DNA of 64,000 nt from Medicago truncatula (taxonomy: Eukaryota; Streptophyta; Magnoliopsida; Fabales; Fabaceae), in contig NC_053048.1 in the NCBI RefSeq assembly GCF_003473485.1, positions 51,643,755 through 51,707,754 on the forward strand, written 5' to 3'. Position numbers and translations under genes: made by a program. Every line of letters starts with the position of its first letter. The stretch's first letter is position 1. This document shows, piece after piece, positions 13,801-25,446 of the stretch. The notes beneath the pieces are model-generated. The model did no database searches. It worked only from the letters and a program-made list of their open reading frames with translations, and was not told the DNA's origin.

Positions 13801-14922
13801 AAATTTTATAAAGAAAATTAAATATTGACACAAAAACCAAAGTAAAAGAGAGAAAGTAAAAACATAATGTAAGTATGTGAGAGAAGTTGTCATAAAAATT
13901 GTCAAAAATTGGTTGTTCAAATATCATTTCTCTAAGTTAAAATGTCTCCAAAATAAGTGTTAGGATTTAGAATGATGAAAATGTAATATTGGGCTTGAGC
14001 CAGCTTCAAGTTCAATTTGGGACATTAAGGAATTGAAAAAACAAAATGACAATAATATGTGGAACTCATGCACACAAGACAATCATGCAATTTAAGCAAT
14101 TTCAACTTTTTTATTGGTTGATTGAGTTAAAAACCATGAAGATTAAGATGACAGTTTTAATATAGTATTTTTAGTGGAATGAATTCCTTATAGTTTTAAT
14201 GTAGTATGCAATTAAATAAAAATAACAATTAAATATAATTGTTTTAAAGATTTCAATTTTTTATTCCTTCAAAAAGTTAAATATCACATATTCAAATGTA
14301 CTGAAAATACGAATTTTCATAAAAAGAACTTACCATTAAAGATCTTTAAAAAGTATTTGTAGGTATTCGTTAACATTTATCTTTTGTTTATTTAGGTCTG
14401 GAATGAACCGTAAACAAGTTTTTGTCTTATTAATTTGCTTGTTTTGGTTTGGTGTTAGGTTCTATTGACTATCCTCTTGCATAAGCTACATGGGGTTTGT
14501 AAATTAAGGATTTCTTTATCAAAAAGTTTGCTACATATTCACATGATTTTTTTTAGAGGATACACACGATTTGAATATGACAATTTCCATTTAACGGAAA
14601 AATAATAAGAAATCTAACAATTAACAAAGACCAGGTGATTGTTTGATCCTTTAAAAAAATAGCGATTGATTATTGTAAAAAAAAAAAAACAAAAAAAAAA
14701 CGATTGTTTGATTAAAGGTGGGAACTCTCAAACTTTACAAAGATGTTTGATTTCTATCATTTGTCATGCGAATATATATCTGAGTCTTCTAGTATAGAGC
14801 TACTCGGTCTCGAAAGCACAAACTAAGGACCATGAATGAATTACCAAAGTTAACTTAAAAGTATACAATATGGAAGCACAAATTAAGGACGTGAACTACC
14901 ATAACAATAATTTACCTATAAA
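10862..14922. other. AT-rich spacer
   Basis: About 4 kb with no supported gene. A 45-codon ATG frame on the minus strand near 13473-13336 (begins MEDANSLADFINDH) has a less biased composition than its surroundings but matches nothing I know and is not called. A 14-bp-arm perfect hairpin lies at 13693-13729. Confidence 0.5.
13693..13729. repeat. Perfect inverted repeat (14-bp arms, 9-nt loop)
   Basis: Arms TAATTTACGTCTCC (13693-13706) and its exact complement (13716-13729) enclose CGCGTCAAC. The arms are far more GC-rich than the AT-rich flanks. It could be a remnant MITE tip or an RNA hairpin; no poly-T tract follows that would make it a terminator. Confidence 0.6.
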
Positions 14923-15432
14923 TTATACATATGGAAGGCAGAGAAAGAGCAAATTAATCAAACATTGAATTATGGAGTACACAAAGTGAGAATTCGGGTT
15001 CGAGAAGAATATTGCTTGAAATGGAACCAACGTTTCACCGCTATTCTTGTTATAATAATCTGGAGGTACATAATATGGAAATGGTGTTCCTGGTGGAAAA
15101 TATGAATTTTGTGGTGGGTATGGAGTCATTGGTGGAGATTCACAATTATTTGGACATGGTGACTTTGGAGCTGGTGGAGGTGGAGGGCATTCGACGATTG
15201 CTGGTGGCAGAGGAGGTGATGGCGGTGGCGTTGGTGGAGGTGGTGACGGCGACGGCGGTGGTGGACACTCTAACACTTTTGGAGGTGGAGGTGGTAGAGG
15301 TTGGCATGGATTCTCACACTCAGCACACATTGTGCATGGAACTTGGTCTTTTGCTACTAATGAAGTAGCTTTGGTGTTGGCTGAAAATACAAGCATGAAA
15401 ATAATAAGCAAGAAAGGCAATGAATTAGCCAT
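14923..15432 (-). CDS. Secreted proline-rich (extensin-like) cell-wall protein, possible GPI anchor
   Basis: 169 aa. Residues 1-22 form a signal peptide with a hydrophobic core ending at NTKA. The mature part begins with a Cys cluster (VPCTMCAECENPC) and continues with Pro runs: CQPLPPPPPK, ECPPPPSPSPPPP, IVECPPPPPAPKSPCP. SPPPP-type motifs are substrates for prolyl hydroxylation and arabinosylation, so a hydroxyproline-rich glycoprotein in the wall is likely. A Tyr/Pro segment (YPPQNSYFPPGTPFPYYVPP) could crosslink. The C-terminus is hydrophobic (YSIIQCLINLLFLCLPYV) after a small-residue/polar region, compatible with GPI attachment, though the predicted attachment site is not clear. Single exon. 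The start is the only ATG before the signal sequence. Confidence 0.8.
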   Translation of the reverse strand: MANSLPFLLIIFMLVFSANTKATSLVAKDQVPCTMCAECENPCQPLPPPPPKVLECPPPPSPSPPPPTPPPSPPLPPAIVECPPPPPAPKSPCPNNCESPPMTPYPPQNSYFPPGTPFPYYVPPDYYNKNSGETLVPFQAIFFSNPNSHFVYSIIQCLINLLFLCLPYV

Positions 15433-16017
15433 ATGATTTTGAGTTGGGAATTGTTTGTTGAGAGCAAGGGGATAAACTAGCTAGCTAGGTGGAACTAAAT
15501 CAAAAATAAATACTAGTTATTATTATGTCACAAATTAAGGTTTTGGATTGGGATTTTTATAGCGATATGCACGTTTATAAGAGTGGCAATATATTTTTTT
15601 ATTGAGGGGGAGTAGCAAATATATATTGGTGACCGCACCAATTGTCGGTGTAACAATGATATTTGAACATCAATTTCATTGACAACTATATTGATAACTA
15701 TATTTTTACAAAAAAAAAGTATGCGTTGGTACAAAAATTAAAGTAATAGAGAGAAAGTAAAAATATAATGTAAGTATATGAGAAAAAATTATCATAAAAA
15801 TTGTTAGAAAATGATTAGACAAATATCATTTATCTTGTCGGTGTATTACCTTCTACGGCATTGTCTCATCATCAAATCTATCAAACATAGCTTGTAAAAC
15901 ACACAATTTTATTGATTTCATTCCACTCCCGCACACACAGGACAGTAGTGGTGTGATGATAAGGGTAAGTGCAATAAGACTTTTTAAAATGTTTACATGC
16001 ATTCACTCTTTTATTAC
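15433..16017. other. Spacer and promoter region of the proline-rich gene
   Basis: No gene. A stretch near 15740-15800 (agagagaaagtaaaaatataatgtaagtat type) is nearly repeated from 13850-13900, so both places share an old dispersed repeat. Confidence 0.4.
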
Positions 16018-16221
16018 ATAAATTTATGTTTCTCGTGAGTTTAGCTCAGTTGGTATGGACCTTGCATAAAATATGTAAGGTTTGGGGTTCAAACCCCAAC
16101 CACCACAAAAAAAAAAGGATAAATTTACATGGGTTCTCGTGAGCATAGCTCAATTGATAATGACAATGCATAATATATGCAAGGTTCGAAGTTCAAACTC
16201 CGACAAAAATAAATAAATTTA
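16018..16221 (+). mobile_element. Two tRNA-derived SINEs in serial insertion
   Basis: SINE 1 (about 16030-16118) has box A TTAGCTCAGTTGGT, box B GGTTCAAACCCC and an A-tail. SINE 2 (about 16134-16212) starts with the same TCTCGTGAG head, has CATAGCTCAATTGAT and GTTCAAACTCC, and a short A-rich tail. The 9-mer ATAAATTTA occurs three times, at 16018-16026, 16119-16127 and 16213-16221: before, between and after the units. Confidence 0.75.
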
Positions 16222-16300
16222 AGTGGATTCCACTGTATTAAATATGGTTGCTTTTGTAATTTAAAATTTGAACCTAAATTCGTAAGTTGGATGAGTCTAA

Positions 16301-17416
16301 GGTACTGTTTGGCCAGACTTTTTTTTCGGTCTAAAAGTTACTTTAAAACAAAGTTAAAATAAAGCCCTTTAAGAAAAAAAAAAACTAAACTTGTTTGGTT
16401 TTCTTTATTTTTTTTAGTTCTAAAGTTATTTTTAAGTTAAAAGTTGTTTGATAAAATATTGTACAAAACTTTGAATTTATTATTTTTTGTGGTGTCCGGG
16501 GTTCGAACCCGCGACCTTGCATATATTTATGCATTGTTTATATCAACTAAGTTAAGCTAGATAATAGTTTTTTTTCTCTTCCAATTATACTGTATAACAA
16601 ATTTTGTTATAAGAATATCATATTTTTGGTGTCATTTAAAAAGATAAAAATTTATATTATACGATATTATATTTGTTATATTGTTGGTGTCATTGAGAAA
16701 GATATGTCAAAGTTTTTTAATAAGAGAGATATGCATAGTTTGTTACAATATAAATGTGTAAAATATATATATATAAGTATAATTTTTTTAGGCATCTATA
16801 CTTGTACTTTTAATTAAAATCAAAATTTTATAAAAATAATAATTATACGCATTACGCAACACTAAAAAAATTATATACATTAGTGTAACAAAAAAACAGA
16901 CATGCGGACATAAAATACGCTAACGTGTGTGTGTATTTGTGAGGTTGAAAAAAGGGAGTAAAAATATTTGGTGTCATTCAATGACAACATTAATAAAAAT
17001 ATTTGTGAGGTTGTGATAATTAAACGATATTAAAATTAAATATATAAGTGATAAAAGATAATAAAATTCCTTCAAAAATAGATAATAAAATTAAATTAAT
17101 CCTCCTTTAAAAAAAATTATATGGACTGGTTAAAAAAAATTAAATGGAAGAAAAAAATAAATTGAAACATAATATTAAAAAATAAAAGAAAAGGTTGCCT
17201 GCATGAGTTGAAGAGATGTGCTTGTGAAATAAATTACGGAGAAGTAGTTTTTTGAAGTAGTATTCAACAACTTTTGGTTAAAGCCCAATTCATTCAATTT
17301 TATGCCTTCTAAAAAAATGTACTTTTTTTCAAAGGTACTTTATTGATATTGTGTTTGGTCTAACTTCTCCTTAAAATTGTAGAGAAGCTGAAAAAAAAGC
17401 TAGGCCAAACGGTACC
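16301..17416. mobile_element. PIF/Harbinger-like non-autonomous element, 1.1 kb, TAA target duplication
   Basis: Terminal inverted repeats: left GGTACTGTTTGGCCAGACTT, right on the other strand GGTACCGTTTGGCCTAGCTT, both followed by a T run. TAA flanks both ends (16298-16300, 17417-17419). The interior is AT-rich with no transposase; the open frame at 16626-16817 is low-complexity. A minus-strand SINE copy sits inside at about 16482-16560, so the element is older than that SINE. Confidence 0.8.
16482..16560 (-). mobile_element. SINE copy nested in the Harbinger-like element
   Basis: On the minus strand: box-A-like CTTAACTTAGTTGAT, then box B GGTTCGAACCCC, then GGACACCACAAAAAA. Same family as the SINE at 26.96-27.10 kb (shared GTTCGAACCCCGGACACC). 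Confidence 0.6.
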
Positions 17417-17419
17417 TAA

Positions 17420-19417
17420 GTCATTTTGTCCCGGGGCGAATGCTTTTGGACAAATCACAAATGGAATAAATATGGCAACCCAAAAAAAAAAAAAAATTGT
17501 TGAATGATTAAGTATATTTTTATATTTAGCTATTCTAAAATATTTTTTTAGCTAATTCAAACAAGTCTCTTAATAAAAAATGATCATAAAAAAAATATTA
17601 TTATTTGATTATTGAATTTATTTGTGTTATTTTGACACTCTTGGTCTCTAAACCTATGGAGAAAACATTTTCAACAATAAAAATTATGAATAATCAAACA
17701 AAATGGATGATGAGTTTATGCAAATAGTTTATTTTGTTACATTGAAAAATATGGTTAGTTTTTCTCCCAAAATCATTAAATAGATATGTGTAAGGGTGTA
17801 AATTTTAATTAAATTTAAAATTTTGAACTAAATTATACCAATGAACTCCAAATTTTGAAGTCTCTAGCTAAAATGTTTTTCTTTTTCTACGCAAGGTCTC
17901 TAAAATGTTGAAGGGTCCAGATACCTTCGCCAATTTATATAAGGGTCAAGGTTTTGCATATATCAATCTCAATGTCCAATGTTTTAAGGGTTCAAAATTA
18001 AAACATTGTCTCTAAAATATTTGAAGTAATTTTGTTGAAATTATACATATTTAACCTTTAAATATAATATATAAGTTATTAAAGCAGCTTAAATTTTGAA
18101 TAGCATTGTGCATGATATAATTTGACATTTTTATTGTTTTTTTTTTTAAGGATTAACATTTTTATTGTTATTTTTCTTCTTTTTTGTAATCTTCTACTGT
18201 CGGCAACGTATGCAAATTGATTATGATATAGATTTCATAAATGAAGCGGCGGATTCTATGGACTCGCATGATATATGCCGAGTACAATGGATGCATTCTT
18301 ACACCAACATTGGTTTTTTCGTTTGAAGAAACTTAGAGTGAGGTGCCTTTCTCGGTCTAAGGTACGCTCTCGGTCTCCGGTGTAAAATACTTCTTAAATT
18401 CGTCCAATAAATGATGTATTAGATATATAAATCTAAAAAATAAAGTTTTAATTGTAATAGAGATCAAGTAGTACTTGTACCAAAAAAAAAAAAAAGAGAT
18501 CAAGTAGTACAGAATTAGTAGTATCTTTGAGTTTAAATTACACTGACAAAAACATATAGTTTTTTCTCAAAAGGAAAAAATATGTACATTTATCTCTTTT
18601 TAAGAATGCTAAAGAGCTTGAATCTAGCATCTTATAATCTAAAATCTATATTTTAACACTAGACTAAACTTTTAATGTGAACCTCCGAATCTAAAATCAA
18701 TATCACATTTATTTTTTCACCTTGTGATCTTTTTTATAAGTTTTATTTGTTTAAAATAATTTTATTTGAGACATTGTCGATCATTAGCTATTGATATACT
18801 ATCTAGTTTGTGATTCGATTTTAGTTTGTCAGGTTAAATTGTTTGGGATCAATCGTTTTCACTAGATGTAACTAATCTCTTTTTATATAAAAACATGACA
18901 TTGCTTTAAACTCCTAGAGTTTGTTCTAGTAATAAAAATATATGTTTTGGACTCGGAGATTTTTGGTTCAAGATCTATTAATACTTTTAAAACGAGATAG
19001 ATGTATATATTTACTATTATTCGAGCTCTAATGTCTTCTGCTTTTGACTAAGCATCCCCTCAACCTAGGCTTTTTCTATAAAACAAAATACTTACAAGTT
19101 ACAATGTTTTTTTTTTGTACAATCCAACAATGCTTTCTAATCACATGAATTGCTAACGAATCGAAATTATAATTAATTGTATATATAAATGAGTTAATGT
19201 TTCCGGCTACGTGCGTAAAACTTGGGATAGATCTTAAAAAATTGAGTATGTATAATATACTTCATCCGATCATATCTATAAGTAACATTTTCTTTTTTAG
19301 TGCATAAAACAAAATACAGGCTAACAGTACCAAAACAACTTGAAAAGAAACAAAGTTAGACAAGAAACTAAGATTTAGCCTCCAAATGATTTGCATATAT
19401 CACTAAGCCAATATAGT
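17420..19417. other. AT-rich spacer without recognisable features
   Basis: Two kilobases with no gene-like frame. Several poly-A and poly-T runs. A short GC-richer patch near 18190-18370 shows no domain in any frame. Confidence 0.45.
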
Positions 19418-19593
19418 GTGTCATATGCTCATGTAATTGTATCCATTGAATGATGTCTGATCCTGGAAAACTGCAAATGGTCATGGTCATGAATCGATCC
19501 CTCTCGTGTCATATGCTCATGTAACTGTATCCATTGAATGATGTCTGATCCTGAAAAACTGCAAATGGTCATGGTCATGAATCGATCCCTCTC
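19418..19593. repeat. 88-bp tandem duplication
   Basis: Two copies, 19418-19505 and 19506-19593, starting GTGTCATATGCTCATGTAA and ending CGATCCCTCTC. They differ by only a few bases, so the duplication is recent. Confidence 0.9.
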
Positions 19594-19648
19594 ATCAATA
19601 TTATTAGTGGAGGAAAGTTCGATGGTGGTGATGGAGTTGCTGCTCTTA

Positions 19649-20010
19649 ATACTACGCCAAAATAGGGAAAAAAATAGCGCCCGTTTAGCAGCGCTTATTC
19701 CACTGAAGCGCTACAAAAGGAAACACGGAGGTCTTAGACAGCACTTATTTGAAAAAGCACTATTTATGGTACTAGCTTAAAATAGTGTTTTGTATAAAAA
19801 ACGCTATGTAAAATCCATAAAAATATATTAATTATTTATAAAAAAAAATAAAAAATTAACCTTAGTCAGCGCTTAATAAAGAAAGCGCTATATATAACTC
19901 AACATTAAATAGCGCCTATGAAGCGCTAGTGTAAGCTGTTTCGAAATAGCGTTTATTGATTAGCAAAAAGCACCACTTATCAATTGCTTTGACTTGCCAT
20001 AGTGGTTTAA
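19649..20010. mobile_element. Transposon fragment with AGCGCT/AGCGCC subterminal motifs
   Basis: It starts with a degenerate TACTACGCCAAAATAGGG, similar to CACTACGCCAAA termini of plant DNA transposons. About ten AGCGCT, AGCGCC or AAGCGCTA motifs follow in both orientations within 350 bp, a layout typical of subterminal transposase-binding arrays in CACTA-like elements. No matching right terminus is seen. The superfamily is a guess. Confidence 0.45.
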
Positions 20011-20133
20011 AGCGGCCAGCCTTGAGTTGAGCATTCTTGGTTCGATTCGTTCCAAAGTATTTTTTATTTCTTCCCTTTATTGTGTATTCGGCTCTATTTT
20101 TTTTTTTTTTATATTTAAATTACATAAAATTTG

Positions 20134-20812
20134 TTATGAATATTACAAGTGGATGTCCATATAGCAATTGGGTTATTGGATCATACTGTTAGCTTATTGG
20201 GTCTTGTTGTGCTTGCTACCCAAGTCTTTGTATTTCTCTATAAATTAAGCTCATATGTAACCTAATTATACATCACAAGAGAATAATATAATCCTCTTTA
20301 TTCTATCTCTATTCTCTCTGCTTCTCTTTATTCTTGTTCTTATTCTAATAGTTTCATAACACGTTATCAGCACGAGCTTACCAACTGAGGTATACAATTC
20401 TTCTTAATCTATTTTTTATGTAAAAAGTTTTAATTTTGTATCAATGATTGTAGGCTATACTGTTACAATTCAGTCAATTGAAATCAGTGCCTTATAGATA
20501 AATTAAATCACTGTTATGTGAATTGTAATATATTATTGTGTTTATTTATTCCATATATAATCATGAAGTATTGCATAAGAATTGATCTTCTCATGTTATA
20601 AAATGAAAGAGATCTATTATATGGTTCCTGAAGAAGTCAATATTACTCTATGTGAATTTTGGAAGAATTCAAAAGTGCGGTTCATAAAGAACTCACTATT
20701 ATTCTCTGTGAATTCCTGAGTAATTCAAAACCGTAGTTTCTGAAGAACTAACTAGTTTTGCTGAAACCAGTTTTGTTGGGTTTAAAATAAACCAACTAGT
20801 TTTTATTTAATT

Positions 20813-20857
<45 letters not shown>

Positions 20858-23800
20858 TGATTTGAAACATATCTTTACGTTTGAGTTTGTTTCAAATATA
20901 ATATTAAATTAAAGATCCAATTTTTCTTCCAAAAAAATAATAATTAAGGATTCAAATTTTATCAATTATCTTTTATTTGAAAATTTGATCCAAAAATTAT
21001 TTTCTAAATTCTATATATTTTTACTTTTCCAAAATAAGAAACTAATTCAAAAAGATAATGTAATTAATTCAATTTTTTTTTCTAACTTTTCGGTCCATGT
21101 TTGTTATGGATCCAACGTTAATTCAATTGGTAGACTCTAATTAAAATCATATATTTTATTTTAACTAGTTAACACAAATTTTATTGTTGAGAAGAATAGT
21201 TGGTTAAAATCATTATTTTTAGAAGTGAATTGATTCCTCAACCACTAAAATCGTGTTTGCCACCTAAATTATTGTGTTTTAACTTCTTGAATTTTGGCAC
21301 ACCCTTTTCTAAATATAGTTGGTCAACTTTTTCGACTAAAAATTTTCTATACTTTCGACAAAACTGAAGTTCAATATAAAGGAGATATGTACATCAATTT
21401 GGTCTTGTCAATATGTCTGTTTTATTTTATTTTTATGTTTGTGCTTTCATGTAATTTGGGCAATTTTTTGTTGATTTTGATTTAAACTTATTTAAAACCC
21501 ATCATCGATATGCACTTGAATGTCTTGTATACAAATATTTGTTTTGAATTATTAAGTATGGGTATTTGATCATTGTAACATCAAACACAAATATGTTGTT
21601 AGCAAATAAAGATTTAGATTTAATTTAATTCAGGTGAATTGATTTGTCCTGAAAATATATTTTTATTTAAAAAAAAATGTTTTATATCCTATTGTTGAAT
21701 TTTTATTTGAAATTAAAATTGATTCACATAAATTTTATGTATAAAATTTGTATTTAGAAATATATTTGATTATGATATATATATTTGAGGAATATTTGGT
21801 GTATTTTAAAGATGAATCTCATCTTTTGTTATTCAATTTGGTAGTACATTAAACAAAGGTTTGATCGTTAATATTGATAAATATCGACTATACAATAAAT
21901 GGTTAAAGAATCATTCATATGTAGTGAATCAATAGTGGTATGAATATTTTTTTGGTATATATATGATTCAATTTTATTTCATTTGAAATTGAATATTTAG
22001 GTTGTAGCATGATTATGATATTTGAAATTTATTGTTATTAATTTTATTTTACAATAATATGGTTTCAAACATGCATTTTGGAAGAACCATGAATATTTTT
22101 CATAAATTATGATGCAAGGAATCAATGTTAGCATTGCACTTCAAAATAAATAAATTATTGAAGGCTCCTGAATAACTAATTTATTGTTACATTGAGGAAC
22201 AAAGTTAAACATTGAGACTGCATTCTCGTAAAATTTTAATGTTAAAAATATCTATATTACGAGATATACTCTGGAGAAAATAAGTGTAATGAAAATTTTA
22301 TTTTGTCTCTTATTTATAATACACTTATATTAGTGCAATGGAAACACATATTATTGTAAACCTGAAGTTTACATATTATATTATGTATGCAATGAAAGCA
22401 CATAATATCGTAAACCAGAAGTTTACAAATCATATTAAATTTATGGTTGGCAAGATTGGTTGAGTTGTCCCGGATATATTGTGATGCATAAACTAGTTGA
22501 TTTTTTTTTTATTATGGATATATATTTTTGTGTTACTAGTTCCTAAGGGAAGTTGACAATTTAAAGGAATGAGTGTCTCACCTATATAAGGTGTTATTTA
22601 AATTAATACACTGATCATGTGAATCACTTGGATATTATATGATTTGAATCGATGCATCAACTAAATGATCACATGTATATTCATAGCCAGAAGTTTATGA
22701 GATTATTTTCTCAACAAATTTGACTGAGAGTTTATTTTCTAAATTTTTTCAGAAATCATTTGATAAGTATCATTTTTCAATTGAAATTGATATTGAACAA
22801 GCATATGCTCATAAAATGGACTGGAAGGTCCATTCTTTAGACGTCCAAAATTAATTGTATAATTGATACTTATCAGACTATACCTTATAAACTCAATTTT
22901 GGGAATCAATAATTTTGCAACAAAACCCATACCCGCGGTTACCTGCCCGAACCAAATCCAATTTGACGGGTTTTCCTCGTTTTGACTGGGTTTGGGTATG
23001 GGTATGAGTTTTTCCCGATTTCAAAACACGGGTATATAGGTACCTATCCCGAACCCATACCCAAACCCGTACCAAATGTAAAAAAATATTTTATGTTGAT
23101 ATGTCATGTTATTTTGTTTGATAATTGTCATGTTAATAAAAACTACCATTGATATTTAAAGGATCAACTAAGTATATGATAATCGGGTACGGGGACAGGG
23201 AAGGTAAAACCCGTCCCCACCCCGCCCCATTGCCATGCCTATTGAGATATTGATATGCATCAAGCCAACACATTACTATATGTAAGTTCTCCCCTTAATT
23301 TATCATTGGTTTAAGGTTAACAACCTAATATTTCTCATCTAAGTGAAATTTTGGAAGTGTTGTGTATGTCACAATTGCTCCAATATAATGCATTTTGATA
23401 AATCTTGAAAGAATATTGGAAAAATATATTTGATATAAATCTCCATCTATCATTAATTGTATTGAGCCAACTTGTTTACAGCCTAGTAGGCTGATTATCA
23501 ATTGATGGTTTGGTTTTCCCAATATTAGGGGGAGATAGTAAGCAACTAAAAATTGTGAACCTGAAGTTCAAATAAATTATTTGAAAGGAAATATTTACTG
23601 TCTCTTCTTGATCCTCAAGATATAACTCATTTGCAAAGGTAAACAAATCTTATTAGCTGCTAATGCTCCAATCGAAATAGATGTCCATATCGGATAATCT
23701 AATATTGCAAATGAGTCTTCATCGTGCCTGAAGCATGATAGATCAATCAGTTCCAAATATAAAAAGCTTTGAATAAGAAAAGGAGCTTAAAGGAAAGATA

Positions 23801-24360
23801 GCCCAAAACGAGGAGATAGAAACTCTAAAAGAGTTTTCTGACATAATTGATTTTTCAATTCCAGAAGAACTAATCAGGTACCCGAAACTTATAAAATATT
23901 GGTAAATTATGTCATGAATAAAAGATCTTAATGGAATGAGATGGAACCAAAATGAAGTCAACATTGACGTGTTTTTGCATATAATATAGCGCTATATGTG
24001 ATAAGTAATAATGAGGATCATGTGTTAAAGTCGACTAAAGATTATAGATAAATAAAATATCTACAGAATGGAAAGAGACGATTCTACTGAAATCAAACTC
24101 GTTTCATGAAGCAGACTTTGTTTGGACCTGTAGTCTGCACACTCGAAGGTGTGAAGTTAAATGACTATATATGATTTTTCGCGCGAAAAAGGAATTAGTA
24201 TGGTAAATTACATATATACAGAGTTTGATATGTTCACCTGAAGTGAATTTGATAAATGTCTACCATTTATTTAAAAGACATATTCACCAAAGCGAATCCA
24301 AGAACTTTTTCATATTTGATTAAGTAGCACATGAAAGGCTCAAATTATATGAAAATGTGC
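20134..24360 (+). mobile_element. Decayed Ty1/copia LTR retrotransposon
   Basis: A probable 5' LTR (about 20134-20360) ends in ..TTCATAACA and is followed by CGTTATCAGCACGAG, the LTR/primer-site junction known from plant copia elements. Downstream, scattered frames match copia pol: near 23650-23760 a segment reads ANAPIE-DV followed by IANESSSCLKHDR, the linker between integrase and reverse transcriptase. Near 24090-24190 the start of RT (WKE..., then GPVV-like and CTLEGVKLNDY) is broken by stops and frameshifts. Near 24275-24310 DIFTKANPRTF matches the end of RNase H. No frame is intact and most of RT is deleted. An AT microsatellite lies at about 20815-20852. No clear 3' LTR. Confidence 0.7.
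22917..23240. mobile_element. GC-rich insertion (hAT-type tip motifs) inside the copia element
   Basis: An abrupt GC-rich block in AT-rich DNA, dense in CCCATACCC, GGGTATGGGTATG, CCCGTCCCC and CCCCGCCCC motifs in both orientations. It ends in GCCCCATTGCCATGCC, a sequence I associate with short hAT-like plant elements. No clean target duplication was found. Confidence 0.5.
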
Positions 24361-24585
24361 TACAATTTATTTGTAGGTTTTTTCTAAATTACCTTTGAAG
24401 AATGGTGGTAATTTATCCACCAACCAATGAAAATGAGCAATTTATTTATGGGGTCAAGATAGTTCATGAATATATGCTTATGTGGCTAATGTGTATCGGT
24501 TGGAGTAAATTATCCATCATTCTTTTATGGGTAGCCTAGTTGCCACCTTATGTATTATATGAAACTACTTTTCAAGGATTTCATT

Positions 24586-25446
24586 TGAGTGCCGGAACTG
24601 GGGTGGCAAGGGGGAGCCACCGCCACCCCCATTGTATACAGGAAATTACAATTATACCCTGAGTATTCCCAATTCTACTTCATTTCCCCTTTCCCTTTCT
24701 CTTTCATCAGAAACGCGATTTTCTTTTTCTTCTCCCAGACCACACCACCGCTCTCCATTCACCACACCACTGCCGCCGCAACCACTCTCACCTCCTTCTC
24801 CATCCATCACCGTCTCATCCTCCTGCGTTTTCTGTGTTGATTAGAGAGTTATCTCATCTCTCTCCATAAACCCTAATTGTTCTAAATTATAAGGTAATGT
24901 GAAATTGAATGTAATTTCGTTCAATTCTGATTTTTCTTTAATGATTACATGTTCTTTAGTTGATTTCAATGAGTTTTCCATCCGTTGTTGTTAAACCTAG
25001 TTGATTAGTGAATACATGTCTTGTTTGCTGTATGAAATGTTCTGTGAAATGGGTCATCAAAAGATTTATGAAAGTTTGTGTCTTTATGCTAAAATGGTGG
25101 TTGGAAAGTGATTTAGTGTATAGTTTGTTTCATGAGTTTTGCATTTGATTTAACTATGTTATGTTTTTGTTTTAGTACTATGCTGTGTTTTTCAATGTTC
25201 TTGGTTTAGGAACAATAACAAATGTTGTTTATTCGAAGCAGTTTGATGAAAAGTCTCTTTTTCCTTTGCATTGAATCAAAGCCTGCTGTTTATCAAATGT
25301 TGTTGATGCAGCATGAATCGCAGTTACTTACAAACGCGGCGATATCAAAAGCCATGATGTCGCAACTCACATTGCGGTCAAATAATGGCTGCGTTTCAAT
25401 TTTTATGGCGGCCACCCCAAACATTTTTGTCTGGCTCCGCCACTGT
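24586..25446. mobile_element. Possible non-autonomous DNA transposon with degenerate inverted ends
   Basis: Left end AGTGCCGGAACTGGGGTGGC and right end, on the other strand, AGTGGCGGAGCCAGACAAAA share AGTGSCGGARCYRG, and both are followed by a GGGGTGGC(C) motif. AGTGGCGGAGCCAG is a common tip of legume repeats (from memory). The interior holds a pyrimidine-rich leader-like segment ending at a good splice donor (AAG|GTAATG at 24893/24894) and a GCGGTC/GTCGC-rich right part. No target duplication was recognised. Confidence 0.45.
24640..24893 (+). other. Probable non-coding first exon (5' UTR) of the RNF113-like gene
   Basis: Pyrimidine-rich sequence, then ATAAACCCTAATTG, a typical plant 5'-UTR motif, ending at donor AAG|GTAATG. 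The only good partner is acceptor GTGACAG at 27162-27168, nine bases before the RNF113 ATG. This gives a 2.27-kb 5'-UTR intron. The exon lies within the transposon-like unit 24586-25446, so it may instead belong to that element. Inferred, no transcript evidence. Confidence 0.35.

Noticed and set aside
15012-15368. 118-aa plus-strand frame rich in Val, Glu and Met
   Set aside because: Exact antisense of the proline-rich wall protein; the pattern arises from the CCN-rich codons of the real gene.
16039-16111. Apparent tRNA genes with A and B boxes (also near 4180, 16510, 27030)
   Set aside because: No foldable acceptor or anticodon arms, plus A-tails and target duplications; they are SINEs.
19538-19780. 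80-aa frame starting MMSDPEKLQMVMVMN
   Set aside because: Crosses the border of the 88-bp tandem duplication and the AGCGCT-rich element; not protein-like.
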